DNA of 34,616 bases from the NCBI GenBank assembly GCA_029881435.1, contig JAOUMR010000026.1:1-34616 (forward strand), written 5' to 3'. Of the stretch, positions 1-7,051 are shown one piece after another. A model generated the notes under the pieces. That model searched no databases. It was not told the DNA's origin and saw only the letters and a list, made by a program, of their open reading frames with translations. The position numbers were made by a program, and so were the translations under genes. This DNA is from Nitrospira sp. GTDB taxonomy: Bacteria > Nitrospirota > Nitrospiria > Nitrospirales > Nitrospiraceae. Numbering within the stretch: position 1 is the stretch's first letter; the number at the start of each line of letters is the position of its first letter.

Positions 1-48
1 GCCGTCAGGAAATCGCCTCCTGATCAGATCGGCATACACAACATTTGA

Positions 49-945
49 CTATTTCTCGGTGGTCGTCGTCTGTTGGCTGGTGCTGGAGGTCGTTTGAGTC
101 CCCGCCGGTGGCGTCGCATCCGGGTTGACCACGACATCATCGGGGGTCACCTGTGAGGTGGGCACCACCTGGGTCGACACGTCCGTCGCATCGATGGGGA
201 TCGTGGTGACCGAATCGGCGCCTGGTGCCGTGTGCCCAGACCCGACGGGCGAGGCGTTACTGTCGATGGAATTCGGATCACTGCTCGGAAGATTATTGAG
301 ATAGTCCGTCACCTGTTGCGGCGTAGCGGGCAGCCCGGGCACGAGGACGCCGGGAGGCGAACCCTGATTCGGATAGGCCCAACAGCCCGACGGCTTGAGA
401 AACCAGCCTTGCCATCCCGCCGGCACTTGCGGGTATGGCGGACCCGTGAGACAGAGGGTTGTTGGGATGGAAATCCCTTGGGCGGCGCTCGCGTCACAAT
501 CCGGATGGCCTGGACATTGATGCAACGTGCCCTGCGGGACGACCACCCCATCCACCGACACCCCACTCGGGCCAGCCGTGGCGTTTTTGATCTCGGCCAC
601 TTGCCCGTTATTGAGCGCCACGGACAGCAGCGTCAACCCCGCGAGCACGCCCAAGACCGGCCAGCCCCCTGTGCCTGCCGCGACCAGCCGCACCGCGACA
701 CTCGTGCCGCTCGCCTGGGCAATCGCACTGCCGAGCGCCGTACTGATCGCGCCCCGCTGGGCCGCAATCGTCACCGCCTGGGCGGCGGGAGTGGCGATCC
801 GAGCATAGGAGCCCGCCACCGCCTGCGCCGGAGCCCAGCACACCATGACGCCGAGGACATACAGAAAGAGACCGTACGTGCTGAGGCTTAGAGCCGCCCG
901 GACAGCATGCCCGCGATGAAACAGGCGAGATAGAACAGCGTCCAT
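49..945 (-). CDS. Secreted adsorption-protein candidate of inovirus-like module
   Basis: A 298-residue protein with an N-terminal hydrophobic export segment (about residues 20-44, with an Ala-rich end that could be a signal-peptidase site) and a second hydrophobic stretch at about 91-111. A central part carries Cys144, Cys150, Cys165 and Cys188, which may form disulfides. The C-terminal half is Pro/Thr/Ser-rich and ends in a Thr-rich tail. It lies downstream of Rep, ssDNA-binding and tiny membrane genes, the position of pIII/TspB-like adsorption proteins in filamentous phages. Function is inferred from position and architecture; no diagnostic motif was found. The ATG at 943-945 lies inside the preceding 31-codon ORF, so translation may be coupled. 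The gene is complete; further phage genes should lie left of the window. Confidence 0.6.
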   Translation of the reverse strand: MDAVLSRLFHRGHAVRAALSLSTYGLFLYVLGVMVCWAPAQAVAGSYARIATPAAQAVTIAAQRGAISTALGSAIAQASGTSVAVRLVAAGTGGWPVLGVLAGLTLLSVALNNGQVAEIKNATAGPSGVSVDGVVVPQGTLHQCPGHPDCDASAAQGISIPTTLCLTGPPYPQVPAGWQGWFLKPSGCWAYPNQGSPPGVLVPGLPATPQQVTDYLNNLPSSDPNSIDSNASPVGSGHTAPGADSVTTIPIDATDVSTQVVPTSQVTPDDVVVNPDATPPAGTQTTSSTSQQTTTTEK

Positions 946-983
946 TGTAGTTGTTGCTCCAACGTCAGATCGGTGAAGACCAT
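888..983 (-). CDS. 31-residue membrane peptide, possible minor coat protein
   Basis: An ATG at 981-983 opens a 31-codon frame ending in TAA at 888-890. The peptide has an acidic/Gln-rich N-terminus (starting MVFTDLTLEQQ), one hydrophobic span (about residues 15-27) and a basic end (GRL). It sits between the ssDNA-binding gene and the putative adsorption gene, where filamentous phages encode tiny pVII/pIX-type coat proteins. It overlaps the next gene by 58 nt in another frame. No strong Shine-Dalgarno sequence is visible. The call rests on position, size and hydrophobicity; chance remains possible. Confidence 0.4.
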   Translation of the reverse strand: MVFTDLTLEQQLQWTLFYLACFIAGMLSGRL

Positions 984-1001
984 GAGACTCCAGCTGTCTC
1001 G

Positions 1002-1292
1002 TTACTTGCTGTGCGGACCAGCGGCCGCTCCGTGCGTGATCGGCTGATAGCCCGTCACGTCGATAAACCGTTGACCCTTGAACTCCCGGAGATTGACCGT
1101 GATCTGGGCCGGTTTCATCTTGTTCGCTTCCATCTGCTTATAGAGGGCCTCGTGGTCCTCGGAGATATTGGCTTCCAAGGTGGTCGTGTCCTCCTCGAAA
1201 TAGAGCACGGCATTCCGGAAGGTCCGGGTACCGTCTTGACTTGGTCTCGCCTTGACGCCCATCACCACGCACGTTGCGACAAACTTTGACAT
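1002..1292 (-). CDS. ssDNA-binding protein of inovirus-like replicon
   Basis: A 96-residue protein of the size and composition of the small single-stranded-DNA-binding proteins that coat filamentous phage DNA (pV-like, OB fold). It shows alternating beta-strand-like segments, aromatic residues in the strands (FRNAVLYFEED, FKGQRFIDVTGYQ) and a flexible Gly/Ala-rich end. It is preceded by a near-perfect ribosome binding site (AGGAGG, 7 nt before ATG). It follows a zinc-ribbon gene and precedes the tiny membrane peptide, matching the replication-to-virion gene order of inoviruses. Family membership is inferred from size, pattern and context. Confidence 0.6.
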   Translation of the reverse strand: MSKFVATCVVMGVKARPSQDGTRTFRNAVLYFEEDTTTLEANISEDHEALYKQMEANKMKPAQITVNLREFKGQRFIDVTGYQPITHGAAAGPHSK

Positions 1293-1324
1293 GTCATTCC
1301 CTCCTGGTTAGTGAATGTGAGTTG

Positions 1325-1558
1325 TTACTTGGACCATGGAAACCAGCCCTGCTTGGTGCAGGACCAGAGATAGATCCACATGGTGCCGCAGTCCTGGCAG
1401 CGACCACGCAGTCGGGGTCCACACATGAATAGCGTCAGCACCCCGCTCTGACACCGACGGCAGAGCACCCGTCGTTCGGGGCCCACGACCGCATGTTGCG
1501 TTCGACGCTTCGGAGAACTCGGCTGCTCTTCCTGAGACTCAGGGTCCTGCGATTTCAT
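1325..1558 (-). CDS. Small zinc-ribbon protein of phage module
   Basis: A 77-residue protein with a charged, disordered N-terminus (residues 1-30) and a Cys-rich half: C33xxC36, C46, C54xxC57 and C67. The paired CxxC motifs with intervening basic residues look like a zinc ribbon. Aromatic residues (WIYLW, GWFPW) follow the second knuckle. The ATG overlaps the TGA of the upstream gene (TGATG), indicating translational coupling inside the Rep-ssb operon. Its role is unknown; nucleic-acid or protein binding during phage replication is a guess. Confidence 0.55.
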   Translation of the reverse strand: MKSQDPESQEEQPSSPKRRTQHAVVGPERRVLCRRCQSGVLTLFMCGPRLRGRCQDCGTMWIYLWSCTKQGWFPWSK

Positions 1559-1836
1559 CAGAGGCCTCCTGTGTGCATGATGTCGGTCTGCGATGAGTCG
1601 GGGGTCTCCTCAACGCGGATGCCCTGCCAGACGGCCTCGACCTCAAACACATGCTCGAGCCGCGCCTGGACGGCCTGCAGCAAGAGCGTCTGGAATCCAT
1701 CAAGTTTGGCGAGCTGATAGAGTCCCAGCCGCAGCACGTCGGAATAGCTGGCGTCCCGCTTCGCCGCGAGACTCATCAGTAATGCTCGTTCCTCATTGAG
1801 GAGTTTCACCGTCTGGCTCGACGCATGTTTCATCAT
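1558..1836 (-). CDS. Small hypothetical protein, ribbon-helix-helix-like
   Basis: A 92-residue, mostly helical protein between rep and the zinc-ribbon gene. Its N-terminal half (basic and polar start, then a helix with RDASYSDVLRLGLYQLAKL) resembles the short DNA-binding region of plasmid/phage CopG-like proteins, but I cannot confirm a family. The second half is acidic. A GGGAGG ribosome binding site lies just upstream; the adjacent ATGATG allows a start at 1836 or 1833. It may control rep expression or copy number, which is inference from position. Confidence 0.5.
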   Translation of the reverse strand: MMKHASSQTVKLLNEERALLMSLAAKRDASYSDVLRLGLYQLAKLDGFQTLLLQAVQARLEHVFEVEAVWQGIRVEETPDSSQTDIMHTGGL

Positions 1837-1872
1837 GTCCTCCCTAGTCGCTTGCGTAACCGTACCTGCTGT

Positions 1873-2913
1873 TTAGGCCATCCCTGTGCCATAGGCTGCC
1901 GAGAATCCATCTCGAGGATTCCACCACTGCAGCCGGCGTTTCGTGTTGGCGAGCTCCCGCCCGTTCTGTAAGAGGGCCAGATGTTTGCTCCGCCAGCGAT
2001 CCACCCCATCGACAATCGTACGGACGAGCCACCGTTCCCCGGCGTCCGGATGGGCACAGAGCAGGCTCAACGTGGGGGCCAAGCTTTTCTCCGCCCAGCG
2101 TTTGACCTGCTCGATCGTCTTCACCGCCTGCACGATCGCGAGTTTGGCCCGCTGCATCCCCTCCGTAAGCGTCTTCCACCAGGGGAGGATCGGAGCGTAG
2201 TAACGATCTTTGGGATCGTCCGCTCTGGTGCAATCGCGGAAATCCACGGCGGTCCGGAACACCCCGACGATGTAGCGTTGAAAGGAGTCCTGATCGAGGG
2301 TGGACAACGCCAATCCCACGGCCTGGGCTCGTTCGCGTTTCCATTCCATCTCCCAGCGCATCCAGGGTCCGTCGACTGGCTTCTCTTTGGCCCGTTGTTC
2401 TGCCGCTTTATCGTAGATCCGGAGATAGCTCTCCGATTGGCGAGACCCGAGGGCGAGTGTCTTGCCACGCTCAGCCCCTGTGGGGACATCCAGCCCGCCA
2501 ATGATCCGGCACTGCCGGAAGTGCGACACACAGTGGCCTTTGGCCACGGCCTCATAGACGCCGTCGACATCAATGACGCCGACCCGATCATCGAGCGCGA
2601 CATCGATCCGGCCGAAGTGCCCCTTCTGATCGAAGACCCACGCCGCCAGCTGATGAAACTTGTCGAAAGACCAATGACCAATCAGTTCTTGCGAGAGATC
2701 GACATGGACTTCGCGAGGTGCACGTTTCGCCCCTGTGGCGATCCGGCCATAGCCACTGTCATTGCCGCGACAAATCCAGACCTCCCGGTAGCCTTCATAC
2801 CCCTTCTCATCTCGGATCCAGTCCCCCTCACCGAGTACTCTCTTAAGGATCTCCACCGTGGAGGAAGGAACGGTGAACCGAAGCCATCCAATCGACATTG
2901 ACCAGTTGCTCAT
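1873..2913 (-). CDS. Rolling-circle replication initiation protein (Rep_trans-like)
   Basis: A 346-residue replication initiator of the phage/plasmid rolling-circle type. Two recognisable motifs appear in the expected order: an acidic metal-site motif RIDVALDD at residues 102-109 and the downstream SYLRIYDKA at 162-170, whose Tyr167 lies in the conserved YDK context of this family. Such proteins nick the plus-strand origin and attach covalently to the 5' end. The start ATG (2911-2913) overlaps the TGA of the upstream HTH gene and has GGAGG 10 nt upstream. It anchors the interpretation of 1-3.3 kb as an inovirus-like element. No integrase is present in the window, so host Xer recombination or an unseen recombinase would be needed for integration. 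Confidence 0.8.
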   Translation of the reverse strand: MSNWSMSIGWLRFTVPSSTVEILKRVLGEGDWIRDEKGYEGYREVWICRGNDSGYGRIATGAKRAPREVHVDLSQELIGHWSFDKFHQLAAWVFDQKGHFGRIDVALDDRVGVIDVDGVYEAVAKGHCVSHFRQCRIIGGLDVPTGAERGKTLALGSRQSESYLRIYDKAAEQRAKEKPVDGPWMRWEMEWKRERAQAVGLALSTLDQDSFQRYIVGVFRTAVDFRDCTRADDPKDRYYAPILPWWKTLTEGMQRAKLAIVQAVKTIEQVKRWAEKSLAPTLSLLCAHPDAGERWLVRTIVDGVDRWRSKHLALLQNGRELANTKRRLQWWNPRDGFSAAYGTGMA

Positions 2914-3221
2914 ACAGACCTCCGTGAACGTGGTTGGAATTTGCGCCCCCGTTTGACTAATCGGGGGCTCGGCTGCCCGTCGCGCCGTCGGCTGGCGCCG
3001 CCGGGCGCGCGGCGGGTCACTCCCTCCAGCGTATAGATGATGGGAGGCATATGATGTCCGTTATGCTGGATCGCCGCTCGTACCTGGTCCAGGTCGAACC
3101 GGACCATGCGCCCGAAGCGGATCACCGGGAGGAGACCCTTCCAGTAGGCGCGACGGATAGACACCACACTGACTTTCAAGACGGCGGCGAGTTCGGGAAC
3201 GGTCAACCAGGTGCTCTTCAT
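2910..3221 (-). CDS. Excisionase/MerR-type helix-turn-helix protein
   Basis: A 103-residue protein beginning MKSTWLTVPELAAVLKVS, followed by a region ending in RFGRMVRFDLDQV. This is the classic small winged HTH of the excisionase/AlpA/MerR-like group that binds DNA next to att or origin sites. The C-terminal 40 residues are very basic (Arg-rich). The ATG at 3219-3221 is chosen because AAAGGAA lies 6-8 nt upstream; a longer in-frame ATG at 3275 lacks a ribosome binding site. It overlaps the Rep start by 4 nt, so the two are co-transcribed. It likely regulates the rep operon, perhaps through the repeats at 3301-3340. Confidence 0.7.
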   Translation of the reverse strand: MKSTWLTVPELAAVLKVSVVSIRRAYWKGLLPVIRFGRMVRFDLDQVRAAIQHNGHHMPPIIYTLEGVTRRAPGGASRRRDGQPSPRLVKRGRKFQPRSRRSV

Positions 3222-3300
3222 ACGGTTCCTTTCATGACGCGCTGTGGCATGGGCGGACCCTACTCGGGTGTTCATGCCGGTGGAAATATCCCTGTTGCGG

Positions 3301-3340
3301 TCAGGAGTGGTCAGGAATGGTCAGGAGGAGTCAGGAGTTC
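3301..3340. repeat. Four tandem 10-bp repeats (iteron/operator-like)
   Basis: Four consecutive 10-bp units occur: TCAGGAGTGG, TCAGGAATGG, TCAGGAGGAG and TCAGGAGTTC. The first six bases TCAGGA are invariant. The 10-bp period places each copy on the same face of the helix. They sit 80 bp upstream of the HTH-rep operon, where iterons or operators of the element would be expected. Confidence 0.75.
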
Positions 3341-3377
3341 TGAGGGTGTGATGGCGCGGGTGTGGTGGATCATGATG

Positions 3378-3414
3378 GCTCCTTCGTCATGAATATTTCG
3401 GGCAACGAAGGAGC
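3378..3414. repeat. 10-bp perfect inverted repeat at phage-module edge
   Basis: GCTCCTTCGT at 3378-3387 is perfectly complementary to ACGAAGGAGC at 3405-3414, with a 17-nt AT-richer loop. It lies beyond the tandem repeats, upstream of the HTH-rep operon. It could be a hairpin of a single-strand or rolling-circle origin, an operator, or a terminator; no T-tract follows on either strand. Confidence 0.5.
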
Positions 3415-3757
3415 ACTAATCAGAATCGCCTCTCTAGATGCAAGGATGCGCAGCTCGTGCAATGGATGCATTTAGACATTGGACCGCACGGACGAGAACG
3501 AGTCATGAAGAAACGACACGAACGAACAGGAGGTTTCGAAGGTGAGGCTGAAAATGTTTTACCCCTGGGCCGAATGGCCCTAATTCAGTCCGCGGCGCGA
3601 ATGTCTACAATACCGCCTGGCCAGTCCGACTTTTTCAACCGATGAAGGAGCTTCGTTGAGATGGAAGCGATTTGGATGACGAATCTCTATAACAATTAGA
3701 GTAGCTTCTTGCTCTAACTGATCAACAAATATTATTACTTCGGAAGCCCTTTCCCAT
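3415..3757. other. Gene-free junction between phage module and host genes
   Basis: About 340 bp with no supportable gene. The part after about 3640 is distinctly AT-richer than either side. A hairpin TTAGAG/CTCTAA (3696-3701 and 3712-3717, 10-nt loop) lies about 40 nt past the stop of the minus-strand gene ending at 3758 and may be its weak terminator. I looked for a dif-like or att-like direct repeat and found none that I could support; the matching end would lie outside the window. Confidence 0.4.
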
Positions 3758-4084
3758 TTAACGAATGGAGAGGCAATATTGCTCCAGTTGCTGAGCAAAC
3801 ACGAGAAATTGGTCGCCGCCCTGCCGACGGTAGTCCTCTTTTGGCACCTGCTCTTGCCGTTCTCGCCGCACCTGTTCACAGGCCAGGTGTTCCGCTCGAT
3901 TGATCTGCGGCTGCAATCGAGCCTGTTCTTCCAGTGAGCGACCTGCCAGGCTTTCCTGCAGACGTTGCAGGCTCAGGTAGTGATCGTACAACCTCGGTTC
4001 TTTTTGAAGTGACGATGTGTCAGGCTCCGCCGAATGGACAGTCATAGGGTACAAGAGAAACATGAGTAGAACCATCGTGCGCAT
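3758..4084 (-). CDS. Small secreted hypothetical protein
   Basis: A 108-residue protein with a typical signal peptide (MRTMVLLMFLLYP..., cleavage plausible after the VHSA motif). A mature helical, Gln/Arg/Glu-rich part has two cysteines (in HLACEQV and EQYCLSIR). The ATG at 4082-4084 is preferred because AGGAGG lies 7 nt upstream; the ATG 15 nt further up overlaps that ribosome binding site. It starts 11 nt after the DUF362 gene and may be the last gene of the tad-cyclase-DUF362 run. No family recognised. Confidence 0.6.
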   Translation of the reverse strand: MRTMVLLMFLLYPMTVHSAEPDTSSLQKEPRLYDHYLSLQRLQESLAGRSLEEQARLQPQINRAEHLACEQVRRERQEQVPKEDYRRQGGDQFLVFAQQLEQYCLSIR

Positions 4085-4095
4085 GGTACACCTCC

Positions 4096-5121
4096 TCATC
4101 CGAGCCGTATCCCCTGTTGCGCCGGGATCGTATCGATCAGCTCGAAATTCGTTTGGACGGAAGCAATCGTTTCTCCGCGCTGTTCAATCGCTCCTTCCCT
4201 GATCGGTCCCAGCCAATTGTCGGCCCGTTCCAAATAAGACACTTTATAGGGGTCGATGCCCATGATCCGACAACATGTCGCATCGACTGCCGGGAGATTT
4301 CGCCCCATCACCAATACTCCAACCTGTTTGGGACTTCCCATGATAGGCCCGTCGCCTTCCATGCCGATGATCCCATCGACAATGGCAAAATGAGGTTTCA
4401 GCGTCGCGTTGATATCCAGAATCGAATTCTGTATCCCCATCTTGTGCAGGACATTCTTTGGCCAGCCGTAATACATCCCAGGCATCACACCAAAAAGATT
4501 CTTCATCGAGAGTGTGGCGCCGGTCCAATGGTGAGTCTTCATCTTTGCCATGGACACAATCCAATCCACTTCCTGAAACAGTCCAGGAAAGGTCAGCGTC
4601 TTCATAGTGGTCTGACCACCAGTGTTCGGCAACTCATAGCCAGTGATGTAGTTGAGATCGTGAAATGTGATGCCGTCCTCGGTCAGCACGTCGGCAAGGC
4701 CTGACTCTTCGTAGACCGCCAACGTATCGCGCCGATGCCCTGGCCCTTCGGCAACCATCACCGTAGCGGCGCCCATTCGAAGAAACGCCTCAATGGCTCC
4801 ACGCAGCACAAGCGGGTGAGTATTGATGTGTGGCGCCCCTGAAGCGGTTTCAACCAGGTTCGGCTTGAGTAGAATCCGCTTGCCCCGTAGTTCTTGCCTG
4901 CTGATGCCCAATTCCGTCATCCCTCGCATGAGAATCTCGGCGATCTCTCGTTGATAGTGGTCGACGTTGGAGACAAATGTTTGCGCCTGCTGCGGCAAAC
5001 GCAAGTACCCCCTCGGCAAAAACAACGAGCTGATTCCCAGCATAAGACCAACACCGGATGCCTTGAGCACGTCACGGCGTGTGATCCCGCTGGTCGATGG
5101 TTGATCTTGGCGGTTGGTCAT
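4096..5121 (-). CDS. Tat-exported DUF362 family protein
   Basis: A 341-residue DUF362 protein. A twin-arginine signal is visible at the N-terminus (TRRDVLKASG, Arg15-Arg16) followed by a hydrophobic segment, so it should be exported folded, possibly with a cofactor. The family core includes KRILLKPNLV, the glycine-rich VAEGPGHRRDT and the KMKTHHWTGATLSMKNLFG segment. DUF362 proteins are often linked to Fe-S proteins, but no CxxC cluster motif is present here. The ATG at 5121 has GGAGGAGC just upstream; a TTG at 5145 overlapping the previous stop is the alternative. It is tightly linked to the cyclase-fold gene upstream. The biochemical role is unknown. Confidence 0.75.
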   Translation of the reverse strand: MTNRQDQPSTSGITRRDVLKASGVGLMLGISSLFLPRGYLRLPQQAQTFVSNVDHYQREIAEILMRGMTELGISRQELRGKRILLKPNLVETASGAPHINTHPLVLRGAIEAFLRMGAATVMVAEGPGHRRDTLAVYEESGLADVLTEDGITFHDLNYITGYELPNTGGQTTMKTLTFPGLFQEVDWIVSMAKMKTHHWTGATLSMKNLFGVMPGMYYGWPKNVLHKMGIQNSILDINATLKPHFAIVDGIIGMEGDGPIMGSPKQVGVLVMGRNLPAVDATCCRIMGIDPYKVSYLERADNWLGPIREGAIEQRGETIASVQTNFELIDTIPAQQGIRLG

Positions 5122-5137
5122 GCTCCTCCGCGGTTGC

Positions 5138-6055
5138 TCACTCAATAGCCACAGTAGGCTGCCGAGCCACGATTTGAAACGGTGTACGTGCAGCCTTGTC
5201 CCCCGATAGAGCGCCCAGATAGAGTAGACTCAGCGCGGTGGTATCATAGTCACCGTAACGAGACTGATTCGCCAGACAACGTTCCACCAGCGCTGAACCA
5301 GTCAAGGGCCAGAGATCCCAGCAAGCAAGCCCGATCAAACTCCACCCAAGGGAAATCGGCGTCTGTAATCGTGTCGCCTCACTTTGAAGATAGTGGAGGC
5401 TGGGCAAGACAGCGTCGCGATCAACTGAGCCGGCCAAACCGGCTAATGCGGCGCCGGTGCTTTCCGGCATGGGGTGGAGCTCTTTCCCAAATACGAAGGT
5501 GTTTCCGTAGTTCCACCCCCCATGCGGCAACTGACGATTGAGCAACATGCGAACGGCCTCTTGCACCCGTTCATGCTGACCGTGGCCGGCGCTTCGTAGA
5601 GCCATGATACACAGCGCCGTCGGTTCGACCCATGAATGGGTTCCACCCACCCAAGGCCAGCCTTTGAGCAGACTATCGTGTGCCGATGGCGCATCAGATT
5701 CTCGAGGAAAGTGAACACCGGTCGTGTTCAAGAGAAAGCGGAGGGCTCGTTGTTGTGCGTCACGGCAGGGCTGCGAATCGTGCCAAGCCAGTATTGCCAG
5801 AGGAGTCGGCCAATAGGAGTCAGGATGGCTATTGCTCATACAGAGCCTGCCATCTTGACGTTGCTCGCGCATCACCACACGCTGAGAGCGATCGAGCAAA
5901 TCCTCAGAACCACCGATGGCCTTAACGGCAAGAATACCCCAGGCCGTCGAATCCACCTGGAATTGGCCGTTAGGTCTGCTAGAAAATCCTCCACCGGGCA
6001 GGGCACGGCGTAATAGGGCCGCGCTGCCGAGCGTTCGCAGTGACGAAAAACCCAC
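5138..6055 (-). CDS. Prenyltransferase/squalene-oxidase repeat protein (terpenoid-cyclase fold)
   Basis: A 305-residue protein built of alpha-alpha barrel repeats like those of terpene cyclases and protein prenyltransferases. Repeat cores visible are DSTAWGILAVKAIGG, PTPLAILAW, EPTALCIMALRSAG, STGAALAGLAG, SLGWSLIGLACW and DTTALSLLYLGAL, with a QW-like LPHGGWNYGN. It is about half the length of squalene-hopene cyclases, and I see no DxDD catalytic motif, so it may be a binding or accessory protein. The start is GTG (6053-6055) with GGGGAAGG upstream. It lies 29 nt after tadC in the same direction and just before the DUF362 gene, suggesting one transcript. No signal peptide is evident. Confidence 0.65.
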   Translation of the reverse strand: MGFSSLRTLGSAALLRRALPGGGFSSRPNGQFQVDSTAWGILAVKAIGGSEDLLDRSQRVVMREQRQDGRLCMSNSHPDSYWPTPLAILAWHDSQPCRDAQQRALRFLLNTTGVHFPRESDAPSAHDSLLKGWPWVGGTHSWVEPTALCIMALRSAGHGQHERVQEAVRMLLNRQLPHGGWNYGNTFVFGKELHPMPESTGAALAGLAGSVDRDAVLPSLHYLQSEATRLQTPISLGWSLIGLACWDLWPLTGSALVERCLANQSRYGDYDTTALSLLYLGALSGDKAARTPFQIVARQPTVAIE

Positions 6056-6084
6056 TCTCGCCTTCCCCTGATGGACGGAAAGAA

Positions 6085-7041
6085 TTACTGGCCCGTCATC
6101 GCCGGAAACAACACTCGCACCATCCTAATACAGGCCGGACCGATCGTCACGATAAACATGCTTGGGAAAATGAAGCAAATAAGGGGGAATAACAGCTTCA
6201 CAGGCAACTTCGCGGCTAGCTCTTCCGCCTTGAGACGGCGCGTGGTCCGCATGGAATCCGCATGGACTCGGAGCGCCTGACCGATACTGGTTCCGAACCG
6301 GTCTGTTTGCACCAGAAGGGCCACTAAATTTCTGACTTCTTCAAGGTCGGTACGATGGGCAAGATTTCGCAGGGCCGCCTGCCGCTGCACCCCGGTTCGT
6401 AGTTCCTGCGACAGGAGGTTCAACTCATCTCCGAGAGCGGGATGCGCCGGACTGACCTCCTGCCCTACGCGCCCGATCGCTTGATCCAGCCCCAGTCCCG
6501 CCTCCACACAGACCACCATGAGATCCAATGCATCGGGAATGGCTCGTTGCAGCGTATCCTGTCGAATCGCGATCATGTGCTTCAGCCAGACTGAGGGCGC
6601 ATAATAGCCACAGGCCGCAAGGCAGACATAATAGAACAGCATCGCGTTGGTGCTGGGAAAGCCGAGCAGTTTCACGGGAACCATCGCGAACAAGACTACC
6701 AGCGCAACGGCCAACAACAGCTTCGAACCGATAAAAAAGATTGGCGCCTTTCTGCTCCGGTAGCCGGCGGTCACTAACAGGCGACGCGTGGCTTTGGTCT
6801 CTTCTGCATTGGACGGCTGATTCCACTTAGCAAACCACTCAAGCACAGCATGCATTTGTGCTTGAGCGGCATCAAGGATGTTTTCGGAGGGTTGCTCCAA
6901 TTCGAGCCCTCGCTCGTGACCCTCGGCGCGTCGACGCCAGACTCCCAGTACCTCTCGCCGTTCCATGTACACATATAATGCCGTTCCCAATAACATCACC
7001 GCCAGAAATGTCACAAATGCTACAACGTACGGGAGTTCCAT
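6085..7041 (-). CDS. tadC: Tad pilus inner-membrane platform protein TadC
   Basis: A 318-residue type II secretion F-domain protein. There is an N-terminal membrane segment (about 3-24), a soluble linker, a pair of hydrophobic segments (about 100-155), the T2SSF cytoplasmic helical domain (PDALDLMVVCVEAGLGLDQAI, roughly 165-270) and C-terminal hydrophobic segments (about 280-310). With TadB it forms the platform on which the TadA ATPase acts to assemble Flp pilin. It lies 10 nt after tadB. The order tadA-tadB-tadC is typical of Tad loci. Confidence 0.9.
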   Translation of the reverse strand: MELPYVVAFVTFLAVMLLGTALYVYMERREVLGVWRRRAEGHERGLELEQPSENILDAAQAQMHAVLEWFAKWNQPSNAEETKATRRLLVTAGYRSRKAPIFFIGSKLLLAVALVVLFAMVPVKLLGFPSTNAMLFYYVCLAACGYYAPSVWLKHMIAIRQDTLQRAIPDALDLMVVCVEAGLGLDQAIGRVGQEVSPAHPALGDELNLLSQELRTGVQRQAALRNLAHRTDLEEVRNLVALLVQTDRFGTSIGQALRVHADSMRTTRRLKAEELAAKLPVKLLFPLICFIFPSMFIVTIGPACIRMVRVLFPAMTGQ

Positions 7042-7051
7042 GAATTGCTCC

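Noticed and set aside
232-891. Long Arg-rich plus-strand open frame
   Set aside because: Antisense shadow of the secreted phage protein; composition typical of a GC-rich shadow frame.
1981-2901. 306-residue open frame on the plus strand
   Set aside because: It is antisense to the Rep gene, whose motifs are clear; no ribosome binding site and low-complexity His/Pro-rich content.
3457-3645. 62-codon plus-strand frame in the phage-host junction
   Set aside because: No ribosome binding site and no recognisable pattern.
3640-3760. dif/att site at the prophage edge
   Set aside because: AT-rich with a small hairpin, but no 28-bp dif-like sequence or direct repeat could be supported without the other end.
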